From contig JAPQWV010000018.1 in NCBI GenBank assembly GCA_027422505.1, positions 18,432,001 to 18,496,000 on the forward strand: DNA of 64,000 nucleotides, read 5' to 3'. This stretch comes from Craterostigma plantagineum (Eukaryota; Streptophyta; Magnoliopsida; Lamiales; Linderniaceae). How positions within the stretch are numbered: position 1 is the stretch's first letter; each line of letters begins with the position of its first letter. The translations under genes were made by a program, and so were the position numbers. The notes beneath the pieces were generated by a model. The model worked only from the letters and a program-made list of their open reading frames with translations. It was not told the DNA's origin and made no database searches. Below, in pieces: positions 25,180-33,127 of this stretch.

Positions 25180-25563
25180 TAGTTGGATAAAAACTTGTAA
25201 TTTAGTACCATGTTAGGATTTTTTTATATATAGGTACTTAACAGAATAAATTTTTTGCACATAGGTACCCGATCCCCGAAAGTACACCATACAACACATT
25301 TGGATACCCTATATCAACACATTTGGGTACCCTATATAACAGAAAATGGTACGACGTATACTATAGTTAGGTACGCTCTATGTACACACAGGTATGCCTT
25401 AGGTACGACGTATGCTATATTTAGGTACCCTATATCAACGTGTTATGGTACGCAATATACACACAGAAAGGTACGACATTAAAGAAACTTGTAAAAATTA
25501 AATTGGGTACCTATCTGTAAAATTTTCTGACATGAGTACCTATGTGTAAATTTTATCCAATTG
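25180..25563. repeat. Inverted-repeat element with internal GGTACGACGTAT-type repeats
   Basis: The ends AGTTGGATAAAAACTTG (25181) and, inverted, AATTGGATAAAATTTAC (25562) face each other. Inside are many short, related units built on GGTAC, such as TAGGTACCCTATATCAAC and GGTACGACGTATACTAT, some as imperfect direct repeats. No coding capacity is seen. It looks like a non-autonomous element or MITE of unassigned family; no clear target duplication was found. Confidence 0.5.
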
Positions 25564-25873
25564 ATTATTTTTCTATAGATTCACCTTCTTTTTTCATGTG
25601 TAATCTCATGGACATAGTAGAAAGAAAGAGATCCCCACAAAATCAGAAGAAATCTTCCAACATTAATTAAAGTCAAATTCACGTACATTTGTAGTAGCAA
25701 TTTAATACCCACAAGAAATAGATCATTTACCATATGTAGGTAACCGACAAATCGGATATATTCACAACCATATTGGATTTTAAACCGAAAGTACAAAGGT
25801 CTTGAAATGCTATATTTTATTTTATTTTATTTCCCCCCTTCAAATTAACCAATAATAATGATAAATCGCTTCG

Positions 25874-26130
25874 CAGGCTTGGCTCTAGTGGCCAAGCTGA
25901 GGCACTCAAAGTTCATGTGACTAGGAGGTCAGGGGTTCGAACCCTACCTCCCACATGACTTTGAGAAAGTCCCCATGGGCCTAAGGCCCATGACTATCGT
26001 TGTTGGGTGGATTTGGGACGTATCCATCTGACCCTGGGGATTAGTCCCACCTCTGGAATGTGTGGCTGTTAGCCCATAGCCAGGGCTGTGTGGGGATACC
26101 TCGGGACCGGAAAAAAAAGAAAGAAAAAAA
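25874..26130 (+). mobile_element. tRNA-derived SINE
   Basis: It has a pol III box A-like TGGCTCTAGTGG at 25880-25891 and a perfect box B GGTTCGAACCC at 25934-25944, about 43 bases apart, as in a tRNA head. A ~160-base unrelated body follows and ends in an A-rich tail (26111-26130). The tail and the long body distinguish it from a tRNA gene. A target duplication was not evident. Confidence 0.75.
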
Positions 26131-26460
26131 AGCCCACCTATGCTTACGTCAGCTGTATCTCGAGAGTATTTTGGTGGGCCCACAACCACCTATTTACTTG
26201 CAAAAATCCCAGTATTATATATGTGGGTAAAGATGAGCCATCCCATGCTCAAAGATTTTGTTGTAATGCAAGCTAGTTAGCTTTATTCTCCCTAATAAAA
26301 TTAAATAAATGGGAACCATTTTATTACCATCGCCTCCCTTCTCGATTGTCCTTTTCTTGAATTAGTAGTTCAGTTCCAAGAATTTGTAGCTAGAAAATCT
26401 GATCAGATCTTTCTTTGTGGAGGGTAGACGTAGAATTTGGTGGAAACTTTGTTGCATCAA

Positions 26461-26468
26461 TATAAACA
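26461..26468 (+). promoter_or_regulatory. TATA-like box, probable original core promoter of the response regulator gene
   Basis: TATAAACA lies 24 bases before the left target duplication of the MULE. The flank continues on the far side of the element 58 bases upstream of the response regulator ATG. Inference: this was the core promoter before the insertion. Confidence 0.4.
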
Positions 26469-26711
26469 CTCTCAATCAACCTCATCAGCCGTGAATATAA
26501 GGGTCTTTTTAAAAAATAGCCTTTGACATGGTCAAGTTTAAAAAAATAGCACTCTTGACTTATTTATTTGGTCAATAGCACTCTTTTTAATTAACACTTA
26601 ATCATCTTCTTCTAATCCCTTAATATTAATAAAAAAAATAAGAAAAACAAAAATATAATACACAACGCCTGAAATGAATTAAAAGCTGCACTCCATTTTG
26701 CGGCAGAAAGC

Positions 26712-27966
26712 TTAATTATAAATCACCTGAAGTGGATGTACAAACCCACTGATCAGCCATTCTCGTTTCCTCTCCGGTATACTTGCCTTTAAAGTGCGTA
26801 TGACCTCATCGAACGCCACGCTTCCCCAAGGATATTGGGAGAATGCAAACCGATCTTCGACGAGACTAAGGACACACTGATCCACGATGGTGTCCTTCTT
26901 TGATGGTCGACTCATCAACACGGCGGTGGCGAAGTAGACGTCCGCCAACTTCAGCTTCTCGATGTTCGCATCTTCCTCGTCGCCAGATAACACCCCCAAC
27001 GCATGCTTGACGTTCGACATGCGGACTTTCCTATTGCCAAACTGTCTCGCGGTGAATTGTGAGTCGCCGTTTACCGGCGGTATTTCGGCTACGAACTTCA
27101 GATCGGTAATTAGGCAATACTTCGATTTTGAAAATCGGAGTGGCCTGTTGCCCACAATTATCCACAGCTCATCGCGGTTGTGCAGACTTGTCTGCCTCTG
27201 GATGAGGTACCACAGCAACTGGCCCGAGGGGTTAAAATCGGGCTCCGCACTAACAAGGCGGCCGAACGGACTCTCGTTCCTAAAAATCTCCCACACGTGG
27301 TGGTTCAGACATTGTCTTATCAGCTGGCTGGCCTCGCCGTATAACGAGTTCAGTTTTACACGGCAATAAGGAACTTCGTCCTCTGTGCCCCACCGCTTGT
27401 TCATCACAACCTAAATTATAACACAATTGAGCTAATTACGTGGTATGAAGATTGAAAAATAGAATACCCTTATGAGCAGATGCGCAGGGGACCGCATAGC
27501 ATATGCTGAGATTCAAGCACGGATGCGCATGAGACCCCAGCGCATCGGCGCGGTCCCTGCAAGGGTCCCCTGCGTTTTAGCGCGGGTCCCCTGATTAAAC
27601 GCACGGGACCCCTGCTTATAACGCGCGGGTCCCGTGAACATTGCGCGCGCAATGACACGGGTCCCGCGCGTTATAAGCAGGGGACCCGAGCGTTTAAGCA
27701 GGGGACCCGTGCTGGCGACCATCATCTTATGGCTGGGTCCATTAAATACGCACTGGTCCCCCTTCTCAGAAGCGGGTGCTTGCAAGCACGGGACCCATGC
27801 ATTAAAAAGCGATGTACGCTTGCAAGCACGGGTCCTGCACTTGCAAGCACGGGTCCCACCAAATTAGGGTTCGATGGGTCGTTCCCAGATCCCGTTCTCG
27901 CGTTAAATTGAAGAAGACGAAGAGTACACATACCTCCTTTCTTTGAGTGTGCGCGTTGAATGCCAT
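26712..27966 (-). CDS. MULE-borne DUF1985 protein
   Basis: Proposed exon 1 is 27966..27934 (11 codons, donor GAG|GTATGTG) and exon 2 is 27410..26712 (acceptor TTTAG|GTTGTG), joined in phase 0, about 243 residues. The exon 2 body (YGEASQLIRQCLNHHVWEIF, GRLVSAEPDFNPSGQLLWYL, FSKSKYCLITDLKF, KLKLADVYFATAVLMS) matches the DUF1985 pattern, which in plants is the N-terminal part of transposon-carried Ulp1-type proteases. Here the protein ends (VHPLQVIYN) before any protease domain, so it is a truncated or domain-only version. The role is unknown. Exon 1 is inferred only from splice signals and phase. Confidence 0.7.
27480..27865. repeat. GC-rich array of GGGACCC/GGGTCCC motifs with a large palindrome
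   Basis: About fifteen copies of GGGWCCC or one-mismatch variants (for example GGGGACCCGAG, GCGGGTCCCGTG, CACGGGACCC) occur in 386 bases of GC-rich DNA inside an AT-rich element. Within it, 27605-27636 and 27656-27687 form inverted arms (TGCTTATAACGCGCGGGT type) around a perfect 16-bp palindrome CATTGCGCGCGCAATG at 27639-27654. The array lies in the proposed intron 1 of the DUF1985 gene. Confidence 0.85.
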
Positions 27967-28410
27967 TGTCAATTGAGTAGATTGAGGTTCGGATTTCGGT
28001 GTGAGTTGCAGACAAAATGATTTGCAGGATAAGGGCGGGAGAGAACACTTGCTTTTTTTTACTAAAAGTGCAGTGAAAGTTGAAAGTGGTTGATTTTTTC
28101 TTTTTTTTTTACTTTTACCCTTCCGTTCTTCTATCACGGGTCTGATGTTCAGATTCGCTACAGTATAACAGGTAAACCCTTTAATTAATTTTTCGTTAAG
28201 TGTTGCTGAGGTTGTTGATTGACATTAAATAAGGGCAAAATAGTCTTTAGTGCAGAGTTAGTAAGGGTACAAAGGTAAAATCGGATTTTGGGTGCTATTT
28301 TTTAAAAGATGACCAACTTGAAGGCTATTTACTTAAAAAAACCCTGAATATAAACATATAAAGAAATCTTCTCATCAGCTCATAACGTGAAACAGTTGAA
28401 GTGTAAGAAA

Positions 28411-31400
28411 ATGGGCATGCCAGCATCAGATTCTCAGTTCCATGTTTTGGCCGTTGATGACAGTTTGATTGATAGGAAGCTCATTGAGAATCTTCTCAAG
28501 ACATCTTCTTACAAAGGTGATCTATTTAAAACAAATGCATTTCTGTTTTTCTTTTATTTATTTTTTGGCGATGATATATTGTTTGCTTATTGGGGTATTG
28601 CAGTTACTACAGTTGATTCTGGTGAAAAAGCTTTAGAGTTTCTTGGCTGGCATCATTCAAGTGATGAAAAGCTCGTTTCTTCTAACAATCATCATAAGGT
28701 GGAAGTGAATCTTGTCATTACAGACTATTGCATGCCTGGAATGACAGGTTATGATCTGCTCAAGAAAATCAAGGTCTAAATTTTATCACTGGATTGCTAT
28801 TCACCGCCCCCTTTTTCCTAGTCACCGCCCCCTAAAGGGCTGGAAAAAGACGATTTTGCCCTTATGATATTTAAATTAATTTAAAAAGAGAAAAGGGCCT
28901 ATTTTCACGACTGCTAAGCCAAATTAACGTAAAATATTGTTCGAATTTCAACTCGACCGAAAGAAAAAAAAAATTTCGACCGAAATCAATTTTCGGTCAG
29001 TACTGTACTGACCGAAAATTGATTTCGGTCGAAACTGTAATGACCGAAAATCGATTTCGGTCAGTACAGCGCCGACCGAAATCAATTTTCGGTCGGTACA
29101 GTACTGACCGAAATCAATTTTCGGTCAGTACAGTACCGACCGAAAATTCGGTCAGTACTGTAACGACCGAAAATTGATTTCGGTCGTTTTTTTTTATATA
29201 TTATTTATTTTGATTATTTATTTATAATTTTTATTTGGATTATTTATTTGTATATTTTATTTGGATTATTTATTTGTATTATTTATTTGAATTATTTATT
29301 TGTATATTTTATTTGGATTATTTATTTTTATTATTTATTTGGATTATTTATTTGTATTATTTATTTGGGTTATTTATTTATATTATTTATTTGGATTATT
29401 TATTTGGATTATTTATTGGGATTATTCATTTGTATATTTTATTTGTGTTATTTATTTTTATTATTTATTTGAATTATTTATTTGTATATTTATATTCGAA
29501 ACGGAATAAATATGCAAACAAATATTGAAAACATATATAAAATCCGTCCGATACAATAAAAGATAAAAAACAATAGCAACAGCGTCAAGGGGCCTGGCGC
29601 CACCGGTCGTTGATGTCATTCAGCCTGTGTCGGAACTCGTCCGTACGCGTCGTTTCACCACGATGCAGACTGGCTAGCATGTCCGAACTCAAGCTGTACA
29701 TCGTGCTGTACCACTGCACATAGCAATAATACGTACGATTACACATATAAATATAAAAAAAATCGACATAAGATTTAATTACGTACGTAGTCGGCGTGGC
29801 TGCGCGGGGGTATGCATGCCGATGAGGATCCCTGCTCCGTCGAAAGCAGGCGAGGATGAGAATGCATCGCATACCAGTCCATGTACCCTCCAACGGTTTC
29901 ACCAAGGTACTGCGCGGTGGCACGATTGAGGTACGAGAGGTTGAGGATGGAGGCGTACGGGAACTGACGCCAAGCATGTTCTGCTGCATCGACAGAATGA
30001 TGCACCTTATACCTCGTCGGGTCTGCTGGCATGACCGCCTTCCGTGGCGGATTCATCGGCGGCGGGATGACCTGCACGTACCCCAACTGGCGCAACACTC
30101 TCGAGGGCGAGTAGGGCTCAACGATGTTGCGATATATAACCCATCCCATGAAAATCGTCCTCAGCTGCTGCGACATTGGATACCGTACGACAGCCAAGCA
30201 ACCTGAAAACATTTAAAAAATTGTATATCATCCCACGAAAATATAGACTTAAATTGTTAAGATACCTCGCTTGCAGACATGACATCTATCTGACGGCGGA
30301 TAGCAATCAAGCGGTGGACCGTCCGCTCTGGCTGACATACAGACCACATGCGTGATCGTGCCTCGCCAGGCTCCACATGATGGGGGAGACGGTGTGGGCG
30401 GAAGCATGGGAAGTACTCGTAGATCCACGCCTGCAGTAACGAGAGGCACCCAGCTAATCCCCTCGCATCCGCCCTGCTTGCCATGCCAAGCCGGCGATAA
30501 AGGTAAGCGAGAACGGCCGAACCCCACGAGTAACCACTGGCAGAGGGCAACGACCGGTAGAACTCGTGCATGATGTCCGGCTTCACCCGGCTCCCGCTAC
30601 CGTCGACGAACAGCGTCGACCCCAGCAGAATCCACAACCAAGCGATGGCCTGCAACCCCGCCGGCCGCCTCTCCAACATCTGCTGCATCACGTCGTTAAT
30701 CAGAAGCCCACCGCCTCTCCAACCCTCCTTGAGCGCGTCCGCGGAGATGCCCATAATCTCCCTCGCCGCCATCTTCTGGTCGCCGGCGTCTGGTGTCCCC
30801 GATACCGTCGTCCCGTCGACCGGGATACGCAGGATCTGCTCGACGTCGTGGAGCATGATCGTCATCTCCCCCCACGGCATGTGGAAGGTGTTCGTGTCTG
30901 GATGCCAGCGCTCCACAAAAGCGCTGAGTAGAGGCTGGTCCAACTGACCCATCATAGCATCCGTGAGGTGCGCAAGCCCCGTGCCATCGATCTGGCTCTG
31001 CGTCTCCGACGGGAACTTGGAGTACCAATTCTTCAGCTTCCCAAGCACTAACGCCCGCTGCTCGCACTTCAGCAGGGGTCTCTCCTCACCCGTCCAGATG
31101 CGGGGCGCGATGTGCCCCAGATAACTACGGATCACCTCGTCATCATATGGACCACCGGGCTGTGGCCCCTGCACCCTCCACGAATCGTCATCTGTGACCC
31201 TGGAGCGCTTGCTCCCTATTTCATTTTTCACGAATAACGCAAAAATAAATTTAATTTCTTTTACATATTTTAAGACACGACATCACATGTCAGTTTATAG
31301 AGGAGAATGGAATTACCTGAGGAGGCCGGTGGCAGATCGTCGGCGGATGAGTCAAACGATGCTCCATCATCCGGCACAGATGGAGGGGGTCTACTGCTTC

Positions 31401-33127
31401 CTCCGGGTAGGGTCTTTCCACCCTTGGTCTGTAATTAAAAGATAAATAATACAAATAAATAATCCAAATAAATAATACAAATAAATAATCCAAATAAATA
31501 ATAAAAATAAATAATCCAAATAAAATATACAAATAAATAATCCAAATAAATAATACAAATAAATAATCCAAATAAAATATACAAATAAATAATCAAAATA
31601 AATAATCCAAATAAATAATATAAATAAATAATCAAAATAAATAATAATAAGAAAAAAAATTCGACCGAAATCAATTTTCGGTCGTTACAGTAGTGACCGA
31701 AATCAATTTTCGGTCAGTACTGTAACGACCGAAAATCGATTTCGGTCAGTATAGTACTGACCGGAAATTGATTTCGGCCGGTACAGTAGTGACCGAAATC
31801 AATTTTCTGTCAGTACTGTACTGACCGAAATCGATTTTCGGTAATTACAGTACTGACCAAAATCAATTTTCGGTCAGTACTGTAACGACCGAAAACTGAT
31901 TTCGGTCGGTACAGTAGTGACCGAAATCAATTTTCGGTCAGTACTGTACTGACCGAAATCGATTTTCGGTCGTTACAGTACCGACCGAAAATTGATTTCG
32001 GTCACTACTGTACCGACCGAAAATTGATTTCGGTCACTACTGTACCGACCGAAAATTGATTTCGGTCGATTTTTTTTTCTTTCGGTCGAGTTGAAATTCG
32101 AACAATGTTTTACGTTAATTTGGCTTACCAGTCGTGAAAATAGGCCCTTTCCCTTTCCTAGTCCCTGTCGGCGATCCATTGCGATTTCAGTATTTTTTTT
32201 GTTTTTGTCTGATTTTCGATATTTTGAAAGTGTTGTCTGGAGAGAGCTTTAAATAGATATTTTTATTGTTTATTATAATTTTCTCTTTTTAAATTAATTT
32301 AAAAATCATAAGGGCAAAATCGTCTTTTTCCAGCCCTTAGGGGGCGGTAACAAGTAAAAAGGGGCGGTAAATAGTAATTCCCATTTTATCAACATGGTTT
32401 TATTATTACTTTTATAAATTGGCGTGTGTAATGAATATAGTTTGCCCACACTTGTCTGTCCTTTTTCTTGCCACTCAATTTGACATAAAAATAGAATCTT
32501 TTTTCTTCTTTCCCACCACCCATCATTGCATGGATTGCTTCACTTACTGATCCCACTAGCTAGTTTTTTTCTTTACTGAATTATCAGCTAAGTCAAAATC
32601 TATAATCAAACTTTAGCAATCAATGAGCATGCTTGTTGCTTGGCAGGATTCTACAAATCTAAGGAACATACCAGTAGTTATCATGTCATCTGAGAGCTTA
32701 CCCTCAAGAATTAGCAGGTTAACAGCTCTCTTTTAAGTGTTAATTACTATTTATTTTCATACGTATTGATGGTTAATGTTTTTTTATTACATACAGGTGT
32801 TTAGAAGAAGGAGCAGAAGAATTTTTTCTGAAGCCTGTGACTCCATCAGATGTAAACAAGCTAAGGCCTCACATGATGAGAACTAAGTGGAAGATCAATA
32901 ATGTTGAAAAGCCTGAAAATATGGAAAAGCAAGAAGTAACAGAAACATCAGAAAAGCAGCGGTCGCTATCAGAGCAACAGCAAACAGAAGAACAATCTAG
33001 TAATATTAGGACATCTATTAATAATATTAAGAGGAAATCAATGGAAGACCATGGCCTATCACCAGAAAGAAGTCGGCCCAGATTCAATAATAATAATGGC
33101 GGCCTCACTCTGATGTCTGTTCGATAA
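28411..33127 (+). CDS. Type-A cytokinin response regulator (ARR8/9-like), four exons, interrupted by transposons
   Basis: Exons 28411..28516, 28604..28773, 32647..32717 and 32797..33127 give 225 residues. The receiver domain has the acidic pair Asp16-Asp17 (LAVDDS), phospho-acceptor Asp76 ([16 protein letters not shown]) and Lys128 (FFLKPV). A short Ser/Gln/Asn-rich tail with [13 protein letters not shown] sequence resembles ARR8/ARR9. There is no GARP DNA-binding domain, hence type A: a negative-feedback regulator of the cytokinin phosphorelay. Introns are GT-AG. Intron 2 is 3.9 kb because of a MULE. The last two codons and the stop (GTT CGA TAA) lie within an LTR that starts at 33118, so the C-terminus was altered by insertion. 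A second MULE lies in the leader. The receiver is complete, but expression is doubtful. Confidence 0.9.
28958..29187. repeat. Left array of palindromic GACCGAAA...TTTCGGTC units
   Basis: Roughly seven head-to-tail units. Each is a dyad of GACCGAAA and TTTCGGTC around a short ATTGA-type centre, separated by spacers such as AGTACTGTA or GGTACAGTA. It lies 170-400 bases in from the left end of the MULE. Confidence 0.9.
29205..29500. repeat. ATTATTTATTTG-type minisatellite, left copy
   Basis: Tandem TTATTTGGATTATTTATTTG and variants (12-24-base periodicity) directly inside the left palindromic array. It is mirrored by the right copy at 31438-31655. The long hydrophobic open frames here are a by-product of the repeat. 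Confidence 0.9.
29585..32179 (-). CDS. Plant mobile domain (PMD/MAIN-like) protein carried by the MULE
   Basis: Proposed exons: 32179..32129 (donor CTG|GTAAGC), 31428..31317, 31215..30266, then about 30174..29787 and 29713..29585. The main exon has the PMD pattern ([51 protein letters not shown] with GE.T.TL.DV-type core, [25 protein letters not shown]). These domains occur in MULE-borne genes and in domesticated MAIN proteins involved in genome stability and silencing. The exon 3 to exon 4 junction is ambiguous: the best acceptor (TTTCAG at 30203) is out of phase, and a weaker one (GTCGCAG|CAG at about 30174) restores the frame. The 5' exon is inferred from splice signals. GC-rich codons contrast with the AT-rich flanks. 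Confidence 0.75.
31438..31655. repeat. CAAATAAATAAT-type minisatellite, right copy
   Basis: Inverted counterpart of the left minisatellite (AATAATCCAAATAAATAATAC units), between exon 2 of the PMD gene and the right palindromic array. Confidence 0.9.
31664..32077. repeat. Right array of palindromic GACCGAAA...TTTCGGTC units (mirror of left array)
   Basis: About thirteen units of the same ~31-base repeat as the left array, in mirrored position 300-720 bases from the right end. Sequence drift between units is low. It lies within the proposed first intron of the PMD gene. Confidence 0.9.

Larger units (their letters stand above)
26501..28344. mobile_element. Mutator-like element (MULE) encoding a DUF1985 protein
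   Basis: 1844 bases flanked by a perfect 9-bp duplication TGAATATAA (26492-26500 and 28345-28353), the Mutator hallmark. Terminal inverted repeats of about 54 bases start GGGTCTTTTTAAAAAATAGC (left) and GGGTTTTTTTAAGTAAATAGC on the inverted right end (close match with small indels). It carries a two-exon minus-strand gene and a GC-rich array, and has no MURA transposase, so it is non-autonomous. It sits between a TATA-like box and the start codon of the response regulator gene. Confidence 0.92.
28789..32382. mobile_element. MULE with long terminal inverted repeats and a plant-mobile-domain gene, in response regulator intron 2
   Basis: 3594 bases flanked by a perfect 9-bp duplication ATTTTATCA (28780-28788 and 32383-32391). 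The ends are inverted copies: left GCTATTCACCGCCCCCTTTT and inverted right ACTATTTACCGCCCCTTTTT, then a near-identical stretch through GGGCTGGAAAAAGACGATTT and an AT-rich block. Similarity resumes further in, through GGGCCTATTTTCACGACTG, a palindromic array and an ATTATTTATTTG array, so the full inverted repeats are about 0.7 kb (left) and 0.9 kb (right). The left copy lacks a ~150-base segment that in the right copy holds the promoter and exon 1 of the carried gene. No MURA transposase is visible. Confidence 0.92.

Noticed and set aside
25880..25950. tRNA gene
   Set aside because: Box A and box B are present, but no cloverleaf acceptor stem closes and the unit continues into a long body with an A-rich tail, which is a SINE.
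28958..29187. CRISPR-like array of short palindromic repeats
   Set aside because: The spacers are near-identical short AGTACTGTA-type sequences, not unique; the host is a plant and the array is mirrored inside a MULE.
29235..29528. Hydrophobic membrane-protein ORF (and its mirror at 31435-31674)
   Set aside because: Every frame of the ATTATTTATTTG repeat is open and encodes Tyr/Leu/Ile repeats; this is a by-product of the minisatellite.
30352..30947. Plus-strand ORFs opposite the PMD gene
   Set aside because: GC-rich antisense shadows; the minus strand has a consistent PMD domain and splice sites.
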